Below are positions 53,601 through 60,642 of a DNA stretch of 64,000 bases, piece after piece (the stretch's first letter is position 1; every line of letters begins with the position of its first letter). This DNA is from Dyadobacter sp. CY356. GTDB taxonomy: Bacteria; Bacteroidota; Bacteroidia; Cytophagales; Spirosomataceae. The notes beneath the pieces are model-generated. The model had not been told where the DNA came from and searched no databases. It saw only the letters and a list, made by a program, of their open reading frames with translations. Location: contig NZ_JAJTSZ010000001.1 of the NCBI RefSeq assembly GCF_021440195.1, forward strand, positions 930,001 through 994,000, given 5' to 3'. The position numbers were made by a program, and so were the translations under genes.

Positions 53601-53696
53601 AGTGACGCAAAAATAGAATTTATTGATCTGTTTGATGCCAGTAATAATCCGGTCGGCACAATGGTGAGCATGACTATTCCACTTGAAAATGTATGA
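50670..53696 (+). CDS. Propeller-type sensor histidine kinase (LytS-like output)
   Basis: A 1008-residue one-piece sensor. A signal peptide (ending GPLLAQ) exports a large double propeller of two-component-regulator repeats (about 25-660; e.g. LTNDKQGFLWIGTGRNICRY, DSEGNFWIGSYEYGLVRFSP, DKKGRLWIANLNEGLKVMDP), then a Y_Y_Y domain (about 690-755, FSYKLEGFEPNWIDLG). One transmembrane helix (about 770-788) leads to a His_kinase domain with SQMNPHFLFNSLNSVQNYLL near 815 and HATPase_c (LQPYVENAIWHGLMPK). Unlike SusR-type hybrids, the regulator is a separate gene, 3 nt downstream. Such sensors usually detect glycans or other polymers. Confidence 0.95.
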   Translation: MRYFQAFLLLFFTSGPLLAQMPSLTLEHITTKEGLPSNEVWSLTNDKQGFLWIGTGRNICRYDGYNFLRLDSLKLGYCSGVSTDSKGNIYTSNDTKGLCKIDAKTLAVTTVVINNYDDSDPTNDLHEQCMVDSFDQVWVCDYTSVKRYDTTSGKLHRYTFSQTASGGDVYQYASFFEDSKHTLWVVSEIGLYKYDRQADKLVCMLGKEAILAKNRIPVRLSKACEDSEGNFWIGSYEYGLVRFSPNDQSFNIRKAGFEHNYVICVQQSQDENGQKLLFVGTNDGISIFYPDRNALYHLPEFYKNGIRVKAMIEDKINRILWIGTSDGVYKYRYGNAGIKTIAIPAGVVRLPVQITTILPAPDETFLLGLSHSGALIWKPSENFFKLLPYPAEAFTQQMRWILGRPYAFTDKGVFTGDLKKGKFTAFQPTLSLFKNTDFRDGLLDKKGRLWIANLNEGLKVMDPVTKQEIKLWSAKESRKLLNLTYLKGILEGADGRIWVATCSRGLFFFDEKSGEFVNIETLPENKGKLIGGDCINGMQKGPDGSILIASWGGVSKISPTGRIISTFEFKTDALNDTYCANIAEMPGGNLWFSTNEGIHIANPKTHNIRYLTTIEGLKNNAPIGFYHSAGNELFLGHTNAINILDVNQLNNNVVTPGVVISSIEIKGKTLHQDLTKEIFLGPDDNAITFNFSTLNYEPASKNFFSYKLEGFEPNWIDLGNQHTVSFTNLPSKPYRLLVRSRNSSGKISETPLVVKFRVEPYFINTLFFRTLIGLAIAAMIVAMMRWRVNTLAERNRLDLQVAEWRLKALQSQMNPHFLFNSLNSVQNYLLTNRGVEGAKYLSKFSKLVRRIMENSNHQYLSFEQIIDTLRMYVEIESFRFNHEFSYTFDIEDNEALLDAHLPPMLLQPYVENAIWHGLMPKEGEKKLKITARILDKHIVCTIEDNGVGRTFAPRTEGHISRGEEMTKGIFESLRHKDSDAKIEFIDLFDASNNPVGTMVSMTIPLENV

Positions 53697-53699
53697 CAT

Positions 53700-54506
53700 A
53701 TGAAACAAAATTTACGCGCTGTTATCATTGATGATGAAACCAACGCAAGGGAAGCGCTGGCTAACCTGCTCAGGTTGATGAATCCTGACGTTGAAATTTG
53801 TGGTGAAGCAAAAAATGCTGATCTGGGAATTGAGCTTATAAAAGAGAAAAATCCCAACCTCGTTTTTCTCGATATTCAGATGCCCGGAAAATCCGGATTT
53901 GATTTACTGGCCTCTTTCGAAAAAGTGGATTTTGGTGTTATTTTCACTACCGCCTATCAGGAATTTGCCATTCGTGCATTCCGGTTCAGTGCCATAGATT
54001 ATCTTTTGAAACCTATCGATCCGGATGAGTTGCAGGCTGCCGTTGAGAAATACAAATCCCGGCAAGCCAGTATAAATCCGCAGCAGATTGCGATTTTACA
54101 ACAGCAGTTGGACTCGCCGGGTACTATGCGTCTGGTTAATCGTCAAAAGAACGACAATCAACGGATTGCACTGCCAACAGCGGAAGGCATTCATTTTGTT
54201 CAGATGACAGAGATTATTCAATGTGAGTCACTGGGATCTTACACAAAGTTTCATCTTATCAAAGGACCGGCCATCGTGGTTTCCCGGCTTTTGAAGGAAT
54301 ATGAAGAGATTCTGGACAACTATTATTTTTTTCGCGTGCACCAATCCAATATCGTCAATCTTGAACATATCAAACGTTATGTCAAAGGTGACGGCGGCCA
54401 GGTGTGGATGAGTGATAATACTGAAATTGAGGTTTCCCGCCGTCGTAAGGATGAATTTTTGGCACTCTTGTCGGATTTTTATGTCAATTCCGGGAAGTTG
54501 AAATGA
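53700..54506 (+). CDS. LytTR response regulator, partner of the propeller kinase
   Basis: A 268-residue regulator: receiver (VIIDDETNAREAL, Asp in LVFLDIQMPGKSGF, Lys in DYLLKPIDP) and a LytTR DNA-binding domain (about 165-262, IQCESLGSYTKFHLI and RVHQSNIVNLEHIKR). It starts 3 nt after the kinase stop, so the pair is one operon. No carbohydrate-utilisation genes lie directly beside it; its targets are elsewhere or include the lipoprotein gene downstream. Confidence 0.95.
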   Translation: MKQNLRAVIIDDETNAREALANLLRLMNPDVEICGEAKNADLGIELIKEKNPNLVFLDIQMPGKSGFDLLASFEKVDFGVIFTTAYQEFAIRAFRFSAIDYLLKPIDPDELQAAVEKYKSRQASINPQQIAILQQQLDSPGTMRLVNRQKNDNQRIALPTAEGIHFVQMTEIIQCESLGSYTKFHLIKGPAIVVSRLLKEYEEILDNYYFFRVHQSNIVNLEHIKRYVKGDGGQVWMSDNTEIEVSRRRKDEFLALLSDFYVNSGKLK

Positions 54507-54750
54507 CGTAATTGATTGATAGTTTTTGTAAAATATACCGCTTCAGATGATCTCAAAGATTACCATTTTTTAACCAATTGTGCAGCATTTCTCACCGGCT
54601 TTAAAGTAAAACCTGCCTTACATATATTCTGAAATTTGGAAGCTTTCGGTTGTATTAGTTTTGAAATGTCAAAGGGAAACAAAGACGGAAAATTAAAGTC
54701 TTTTTACTATTTCCCATGTTCTCATTCTTAACAAACAACTTTTCAGTATT

Positions 54751-55224
54751 ATGAAAACTTCTTCAATTTTGGTATTTTTTGTTATGATTTGTCTTGTAGG
54801 TTTTACCTCTTGCAGTAAAAAATCGGACGATGTCACCCCGGATCCGGCTGCTGTGGTGGGCTTTAAAGTGAAAGTTGACGGAAATAATTACACACCGGAT
54901 TATGCCTATGCACTGGCAAACTTTCCAGGAGCAAACGGCTATTATGCCATTTATGGAATGGATAGTAAAACGAGTGATGTCGTTGCAATTGCGCTGCCAA
55001 ATTCCGCAGCAGAAGGAACATACCCGATCAACGAAGTAAATTTTGGTATTATCACAATCAATAAGGAAGATTTTTCAACGATAAATGGAGGAAGCGGAAG
55101 CATAACGGTTACCAAAAAAACAGAAACCAGCCTGACGGGTACTTTCAGTTTCACAGCTTATGACGCGTCAGGTTCTAAAAAGAGAACGTTAACAGAAGGA
55201 AGTTTTAACGTTAATGTTCGATAA
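54751..55224 (+). CDS. DUF6252-like lipoprotein
   Basis: A 157-residue protein with a lipobox ending GFTSC. The mature beta-rich domain runs from VGFKVKVDGNNYTPD through YAIYGMDSKTSDVVAIALP and AAEGTYPINEVNFGI to SLTGTFSFTAYDASGS and a final GSFNVNVR, the pattern I associate with DUF6252 lipoproteins; the family name is tentative and no function is known. It is likely outer-membrane attached, is monocistronic, and ends in a hairpin. Confidence 0.7.
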   Translation: MKTSSILVFFVMICLVGFTSCSKKSDDVTPDPAAVVGFKVKVDGNNYTPDYAYALANFPGANGYYAIYGMDSKTSDVVAIALPNSAAEGTYPINEVNFGIITINKEDFSTINGGSGSITVTKKTETSLTGTFSFTAYDASGSKKRTLTEGSFNVNVR

Positions 55225-55258
55225 GGTTTACAAAACGCTTCATTCAAACTAAGTTATC

Positions 55259-55282
55259 GGCTGCCATAAGGCGGCCTTTTTT
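55259..55282 (+). terminator. Intrinsic terminator
   Basis: GGCTGCC (55259-55265), ATAA loop, GGCGGCC (55270-55276) with one wobble-type mismatch, then six T. Confidence 0.75.
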
Positions 55283-55363
55283 GTTGGCTCGTTTTTTGTA
55301 TCAGCGAACCAGAATTTTAGCAATAAGTTAAATTTTGATATTCGTTAAACAAAGGATCTTATT

Positions 55364-55792
55364 ATGAAAGCAGAAAATGACCTTGATAAGTTTATAAACG
55401 CACAGCATCGTGATTATGAACCGGCGCTTGCGGAAATCAGAAACGGCAGGAAACAAGGCCACTGGATATGGTATATTTTTCCACAAGTCGCCGGTCTTGG
55501 CATGAGCAGTACTTCCGAATTTTATGGTATCACCGGCATTGAACAGGCCAGCCGCTATCTGGAACATGCGGTGCTCGGAAAAAGACTGATAGAAATTTCA
55601 AATGCTATTTTGGGAGTAAATGGAAAAACAGCTAATCAAATTATGGGAAGTCCCGACGACTTAAAGCTGAGGTCAAGCATGACTCTATTCAACCTGGTAA
55701 AAGATACCAATCCGGTGTTTCAGGCTGTGCTTGACAAATACTTTGGTGGAATTCCTGATCAGAAAACAGTTGATATCATTAAAACAACTTAA
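55364..55792 (+). CDS. DUF1810 family protein
   Basis: A 142-residue cytoplasmic protein. DLDKFINAQHRDYEPALAEI, GHWIWYIFPQVAGLGMS and FYGITGIEQASRYLEHAVLG are the DUF1810 signature, and KLRSSMTLFNLVK with a short C-terminal helix completes it. The family is widespread, and its function is not established as far as I know. The length is normal, and the gene is monocistronic. Confidence 0.92.
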   Translation: MKAENDLDKFINAQHRDYEPALAEIRNGRKQGHWIWYIFPQVAGLGMSSTSEFYGITGIEQASRYLEHAVLGKRLIEISNAILGVNGKTANQIMGSPDDLKLRSSMTLFNLVKDTNPVFQAVLDKYFGGIPDQKTVDIIKTT

Positions 55793-55856
55793 AAATTTAA
55801 AGTTACAGATGGACTTGCAGCTTAAACGTCAGGGGTAGTCTCAATCAGATTTAACT

Positions 55857-58022
55857 TCAAACAGGTAAATAAATACAGAAAGTCGCTCCTTCACCTGGTT
55901 TGCTAATGGCGGTAATTCCTCCGCCATGATTGGCTACAACGCGTTCACAAATGGCCAGACCAACGCCAGTTCCCGGGAATCGGCTTTGATTATGCAATCT
56001 TTGAAACACCTTGAAAATACGATCCAGGTATTGCGGCTCAAAACCGATACCGTTATCTGTTATATTGATTTGATGAAACTCAGGTGCGCTGCTGAAAGGC
56101 TGGACTTCTGCGGGTAATTCAGTCCTTTTCTTTTTGAAATGTTGAATCCTGATAGCAGGTTTTTGATCTTCTGGTGTAAATTTGATCGCGTTCGAAATCA
56201 GATTCTGAAACAAATGCACCAATTGGGATTTATCACCTTGCAGATCCGTCAGTTCATTGACTTCAATAAATGCTTTTCTTTGCTCAATTTCGAGCGATAA
56301 AGTTTCCAGCGCATCTGTTACAACAGCGTTCAACGAAACATTGTCAAATTTTTGCTGACTGTTGTCGACCAAAGAGTAAGTTAAAACATCTCTGATGAGC
56401 GACGACATTCTGGCCGCCGCAGCACTAATTCTTTGCAGCAGATTTGAAGACGGTTCATCAAGCTGATTTCCCATTTTTTGCGTTAACATGGAGCTGAATG
56501 TCTGTATTTTACGCAAAGGCTCCTGCATATCATGGCTTGCAATATAGGCGAACTGCCGAAGGTTACTGTTCAGACGGACAAGATCCTCATTCACCAGTGT
56601 TAGCTCCTGTGTACGCTGGTTAACGCGCTCTTCAAGCTCCTGCGAAAACTGACGATACCGTGCTTCGCTTGCTTCTATATTTTGCCGGTTTTTTACCTGA
56701 CCCGTCACATCCGTGGCTATCACCAGTATACCTGATATTTTACCGTTGTTATTTTGCCTTGGCTGATAAGTCAGATCAACAAAAATCGTTTCCTTTTGAT
56801 TGCCCCTTGTAATCATTACAGGCGTTTCGGAAACAATGTAAGGCTCGCCGGTTGCCATAACTTCCTTCAACAAATCATCAAAACCCTGACCCACCAATTC
56901 CGGCATTGCCACTAACATAGGTTTACCAATAAGTTGTTCCGGCGTCCGTCCTACCAGTTCTGCATAAAATGGATTAGCCATGGTGTATGTCAGCTCCGAC
57001 TCGTCTATAAGCGCAATGGCCACGGGCGATTGCTCAAATGATGACAAAATCTGGCGCTGGGCTTCATCAATTTTTTGTTGGGCCAAAACCCGGTCAGTAA
57101 CATCGATAGCCATATCCATAACGCCATAAATTTCTCCGTCTTTGTTGCGTACTGGCTGGTAAGTGAAATCAAAATAATGGCTTCTCAATACACCGTTTAC
57201 AACAAGTTGCGCATGCATATTCACAGCTGTGTATGGTTCACCTGTTGTCAAAACATTATGAAGGATGTCAAGAAATGGCTGTCCTTTAAGTTCCGGAAGT
57301 ACTTCTGCAAGAGGTTTTCCAATAGCCGAGGAGTTTCTTCCCCAATAACTTAACATCAGGTCATTTGCCAGCTCTATGTCGAAATTCTGGCCAGTTAATA
57401 GACAGGTTGCAACGGGGGCCTGATCAATAAGAGAACGGAAACGTGCTTCACTTTCGGCCAGCGCAGCCCTTATTTTTTTCTGCTCTTCAATTTCTGCCCG
57501 CTGGCGTTCGTCTTTTTGTCTTAATTCTTTATTTTGTTTTCGGATTTTAAGAAGATTGACTACCTGTCTGGCCAGAATTTTCAGCGCCGACTTTTGAGAT
57601 TCACTTAATTCTTTTGGAACATTATCAATCACACACAAGGAGCCCAGGGCAAACCCGTCTTCGTCAACCAGCGGAGTACCTGCATAAAATATAACATGAG
57701 GATCTCCCGTCACCAGTGGATTATGCGCAAAGCGCATATCTTTTCTTGAATCGGTAATGATAAATGTTTCGGTAGGATTGTTTATCGCATGCGCACAAAA
57801 TGAATAAGCACGAGGGGTTTCCCGCGCCGCAAGACCATGATTTGATTTAAACCACTGTCTGTCTTCATCAACTAAACTAACCAATGAAATAGGAGTTTGA
57901 CATATTTCAGCAGCTAACTGAGTAATATCGTCATAGTCTTGTTCAGGCAAAGTATCCAGAATATCATAGCTTCTAAGGGCATTAATTCTTACGTTTTCCT
58001 CAGCAGATAGATATTCATTCAT
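55857..58022 (-). CDS. Cytoplasmic GAF-PAS-PAS sensor histidine kinase
   Basis: A 721-residue kinase without transmembrane helices. A GAF domain (about 20-170: ISLVSLVDEDRQWFKSNHGL, SFCAHAI, FYAGTPLVDEDGFALGSLCV) is followed by a coiled coil, two PAS/PAC domains (about 190-315 and 322-440, each with a VTD/VTG ending), a second coil, HisKA with His497 in IASHDMQEPLRKI, and HATPase_c (LISNAIKFTPED, ITDNGIGF, GTGVGLAICERVV). The MQEPL H-box is typical of bacteriophytochrome-like kinases. No chromophore Cys is obvious in GAF. No partner regulator is adjacent. Confidence 0.95.
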   Translation of the reverse strand: MNEYLSAEENVRINALRSYDILDTLPEQDYDDITQLAAEICQTPISLVSLVDEDRQWFKSNHGLAARETPRAYSFCAHAINNPTETFIITDSRKDMRFAHNPLVTGDPHVIFYAGTPLVDEDGFALGSLCVIDNVPKELSESQKSALKILARQVVNLLKIRKQNKELRQKDERQRAEIEEQKKIRAALAESEARFRSLIDQAPVATCLLTGQNFDIELANDLMLSYWGRNSSAIGKPLAEVLPELKGQPFLDILHNVLTTGEPYTAVNMHAQLVVNGVLRSHYFDFTYQPVRNKDGEIYGVMDMAIDVTDRVLAQQKIDEAQRQILSSFEQSPVAIALIDESELTYTMANPFYAELVGRTPEQLIGKPMLVAMPELVGQGFDDLLKEVMATGEPYIVSETPVMITRGNQKETIFVDLTYQPRQNNNGKISGILVIATDVTGQVKNRQNIEASEARYRQFSQELEERVNQRTQELTLVNEDLVRLNSNLRQFAYIASHDMQEPLRKIQTFSSMLTQKMGNQLDEPSSNLLQRISAAAARMSSLIRDVLTYSLVDNSQQKFDNVSLNAVVTDALETLSLEIEQRKAFIEVNELTDLQGDKSQLVHLFQNLISNAIKFTPEDQKPAIRIQHFKKKRTELPAEVQPFSSAPEFHQINITDNGIGFEPQYLDRIFKVFQRLHNQSRFPGTGVGLAICERVVANHGGGITAISKPGEGATFCIYLPV

Positions 58023-58381
58023 TGGGTATGAAAAATTTAGAGCATGACTTTGAGCTCATAGCGATATTTTTGAATCAAATTATGGCGGAATTAAAAATAT
58101 CTAAAAAATGATGCCAGGGCACATTTATGGTGCAGGTCATCATTTGTTTCTGATATCGCGTGACCAAATGACCTTTTAAAATTGAACCCTTCTCTATATA
58201 CTAAAAAACAGACCCATTAGATTTAATCGAATTCGTTATGACATTGGTTTTTTATTAAATGCCTTTTTCCATCGTTATAGCAGGGATTGTAGATGAAAAA
58301 ATAAAACCAATAAATAATAATCGTCGTTTACTGTTTGATTTACAGCTGAAAGAAGAAAAAAATTAAGTCATAATATTAAAG
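58023..58381. other. Intergenic region with one short ORF
   Basis: 359 nt between the divergent kinase and tetR-type genes. A 35-codon frame at 58259-58366 (starting MPFSIVIAGIVDEKIKP) has a moderately protein-like composition but no recognisable features. Otherwise I see nothing here. Confidence 0.5.
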
Positions 58382-58413
58382 TTTGCTATTAATCAAAATA
58401 CGATTTACATTTG
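58382..58413 (+). promoter_or_regulatory. Promoter of the tetR-type gene
   Basis: TTTG (58382-58385), a 20-nt spacer and TACATTTG (58406-58413) match the Bacteroidetes consensus exactly. The last two bases of the -7 element are the first of the palindromic operator at 58412. Confidence 0.8.
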
Positions 58414-58433
58414 TTTGACATTTTAGTTAAACA
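58412..58433. promoter_or_regulatory. TetR-type operator, copy 1 (palindrome)
   Basis: TGTTTGAC-ATTTTA-GTTAAACA is an 8-6-8 dyad with one mismatched position, lying on the expected transcription start of the tetR-type gene. The core GTTTGAC-N6-GTTAA recurs at two further places around this gene, supporting it as the binding site of the encoded repressor. Confidence 0.65.
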
Positions 58434-58446
58434 AAATAATTAAACC

Positions 58447-59043
58447 ATGGCGGTCAGAGATACGGGGGCGGAGCAAAAGATAAAGGATTCAGCGAAAAAG
58501 ATGTTTTTTAGTGAGGGAAAACTGCATGCAACCACCCAGGACATCGCTGACGCGGCAGGTGTTAACAGGACTTTGTTAAACTATTATTTTCGAACGAGAG
58601 AGATTTTGTTTGAAACTGTTTTTAAAGAAGCAATGCAGGAGATGGGTGTGAAGCTGGATTCTGTATTTCTATCAAAAACTCCTTTTTACGAAAAAATTGA
58701 AATGTTTATCGATGTTTTTACGGCTGAAATTACTGCATATCCATACCGCGAAATCTTCTTGATAACCGAAATACATCGGCAGGATGTCAAACATTTGAAT
58801 ACGGGGCCAGGACATAGCCAGATTTTTAAAACATTTTTTGTCGAAGTCCAGTCGGCCATTGATGGCGGGATTTTGAGGGCTTCCACAACACCTTTAAATT
58901 TTACCATGAACCTGTTTTCAATCATGGCGTATCCTGTCATTATGGAGCCGCTGTATCGGAATATGTTTGATCTTAATGCAGAGCAATTTGCTGAAAATCT
59001 AAAAACCCGAAAGGCTGAGATTTTAGATATGCTTTTTAAATAA
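58447..59043 (+). CDS. TetR/AcrR-family repressor of the downstream RND pump
   Basis: A 198-residue regulator: N-terminal HTH (about 10-55, KLHATTQDIADAAGVNRTLL, NYYFRTREILFETVFKEAM) and a helical ligand-binding domain. It is upstream of an adaptor-RND-TolC operon on the same strand. Three copies of a shared operator motif flank it: one on its own start site, one right after its stop, one before the adaptor gene. This strongly suggests autorepression plus repression of the pump, relieved by an unknown pump substrate. Confidence 0.92.
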   Translation: MAVRDTGAEQKIKDSAKKMFFSEGKLHATTQDIADAAGVNRTLLNYYFRTREILFETVFKEAMQEMGVKLDSVFLSKTPFYEKIEMFIDVFTAEITAYPYREIFLITEIHRQDVKHLNTGPGHSQIFKTFFVEVQSAIDGGILRASTTPLNFTMNLFSIMAYPVIMEPLYRNMFDLNAEQFAENLKTRKAEILDMLFK

Positions 59044-59064
59044 GTATATTTTTTTGACCAAAAT

Positions 59065-59082
59065 TTAACAAAATTGTCAAAC
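59065..59082 (-). promoter_or_regulatory. TetR-type operator, copy 2
   Basis: TTAAC-AAAATT-GTCAAAC is the reverse complement of the core GTTTGAC-N6-GTTAA found in the tetR promoter. It begins 22 nt after the tetR stop and is identical over 19 bp to copy 3. Confidence 0.55.
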
Positions 59083-59379
59083 TAAATCGTTGAAAATCAT
59101 GATTGAGTTGTTTATAATTTCAATGGTTTATCGGGAAATTTCGACGCTCTGTCGTGATTTTACTGGTTTGTAACCTGTCTGTTTTCTATTATAAAAGTTT
59201 ATTTGTCCTTTTGTAATGAATTATGTGCTATCACTGGATAATGAAAGTGCAGGACTTAACGGCTGATAATCATCTGATTTCGGTCTAAACTTTCAAACAA
59301 TTGGACAGTATAAACTAAATAGTAAATAATATTTTTTTCTCTCAAATCATATAAGTAGCGAAATGCCTTTATATCAATA

Positions 59380-59397
59380 TTAACAAAATTGTCAAAC
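59380..59397 (-). promoter_or_regulatory. TetR-type operator, copy 3
   Basis: TTAAC-AAAATT-GTCAAAC, identical to copy 2, 51 nt before the adaptor start codon, the position expected for control of the pump operon. Confidence 0.6.
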
Positions 59398-59447
59398 TTA
59401 AAAGTTTATCTATTTAGATAAGAAATATGAATTTTAATCCTGAAAAT

Positions 59448-60602
59448 ATGAAAAATCTTCTCTCCCTGATAACAGCATCCCTGGCTGGTATTTTATTTTT
59501 GGCATCTTGTGGAGGTGAAAAAAAAGAGAACCAAGGACAGCCAGGTCCGCAGGCTTATAAAGTGCTGCAAGTGGAGCAGCGGCCAACTTCTTTATACAAT
59601 GATTTTCCTGCATCCATCCAGGGTGAGCAGAATATTGAAATCCGTCCCAAGGTCGACGGGTTTATCAAGAAGATTTTTGTAGATGAAGGACAGGCGGTTA
59701 AAAAAGGACAGTTATTATTTACGATCGATGCGCCGCAGTATGAGCAGGATGTTCGCAATGCAGCTGCGGCAGTAAGTAGTGCCGAGGCCGCCGTAAATAC
59801 AGCGCAGCTTCAGGTCAATAAAACGATCCCGCTTGTCAAAAAAGAGATCATCAGTAATTTCGAACTTGAATCCGCACAAAATTCTTTAAAATCCTATACT
59901 GCTGCCCTGGCGCAGTCACGGGCGACTTTGGCCAATGCTAAAACGAACCTGGGTTATACACGTATAGTTAGTCCCGTTAACGGTGTGGTGGGTGCGTTGC
60001 CCTATAAATTGGGCAGCCTTGTGAGCAGCACAACAACAGAGCCATTAACCACCATTTCAAACATCGGAAAAGTATATGCTTATTTTTCCATCAATGAAAA
60101 AACGCAGTTAACATTTTTAAGGGAGGCCCAGGGAAAAACTTTTGCTGAAAAGCTTAAAAATCTCCCTGAGGTTTCATTAATCCTTTCAGACGGAAGTGAA
60201 TATGAACCCAAGGGCATTATTGAAACGGTGAGCGGGCAGGTTGATACCCAGACCGGTTCTTTTAATGTCAGGGCAACTTTTCAAAATCCGCAGGGCCTTT
60301 TACGCTCGGGAAACAGCGCTTCGGTCAGGATACCTTCGCGTACCACATCGGCGCTTTTGATTCCGCAAAGTGCGACCTATGAAATACAGGGTAAGCTTTT
60401 CGCCTATGTGGTTGGCGATTCCTCCGCGGTTAAATCGGTGGAATTAAAAGTTCAGGCTACACCTTCCGGACAGGCTTATGTGGTACAGTCAGGGCTTAAA
60501 GCCAAGGATATTATTGTAATTGAAGGTATTACCGGACTTGCCGAGGGGACAAAAATAAAGCCGGTTTTTGTGAATGCGGACAGTCTTAAAACACTGAAAT
60601 AG
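59448..60602 (+). CDS. RND periplasmic adaptor (AcrA/MexA type), lipoprotein
   Basis: 384 residues from the ATG at 59448 (MKNLLSLITASLAGILFLAS); an ATG 21 nt upstream is in frame. The lipobox is FLASC. Lipoyl halves are IRPKVDGFIKKIFVDEGQAV with GQLLFTIDAPQYEQ, and YTRIVSPVNGVVGALPYKLG, around an alpha hairpin (about 95-165); beta-barrel (KVYAYFSINEKTQL) and membrane-proximal domains follow. It is the first gene of the pump operon, 40 nt before the permease. Confidence 0.95.
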   Translation: MKNLLSLITASLAGILFLASCGGEKKENQGQPGPQAYKVLQVEQRPTSLYNDFPASIQGEQNIEIRPKVDGFIKKIFVDEGQAVKKGQLLFTIDAPQYEQDVRNAAAAVSSAEAAVNTAQLQVNKTIPLVKKEIISNFELESAQNSLKSYTAALAQSRATLANAKTNLGYTRIVSPVNGVVGALPYKLGSLVSSTTTEPLTTISNIGKVYAYFSINEKTQLTFLREAQGKTFAEKLKNLPEVSLILSDGSEYEPKGIIETVSGQVDTQTGSFNVRATFQNPQGLLRSGNSASVRIPSRTTSALLIPQSATYEIQGKLFAYVVGDSSAVKSVELKVQATPSGQAYVVQSGLKAKDIIVIEGITGLAEGTKIKPVFVNADSLKTLK

Positions 60603-60642
60603 TTGCTTTTTATAAAGGTTTTATAACTTAAAAAACATCGTT

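Larger units (their letters stand above)
59044..59447. other. Intergenic region between tetR-type and adaptor genes
   Basis: 404 nt, A/T-rich, with two identical 19-bp operator-like repeats (59065-59083, 59380-59398) and no convincing ORF. The pump promoter must lie in its right part, but I find no exact consensus pair. Confidence 0.6.

Noticed and set aside
58259-58366. A 35-codon frame upstream of the tetR-type gene
   Set aside because: Plausible composition, but too short and unsupported to list as a gene; it is noted only in the intergenic entry.
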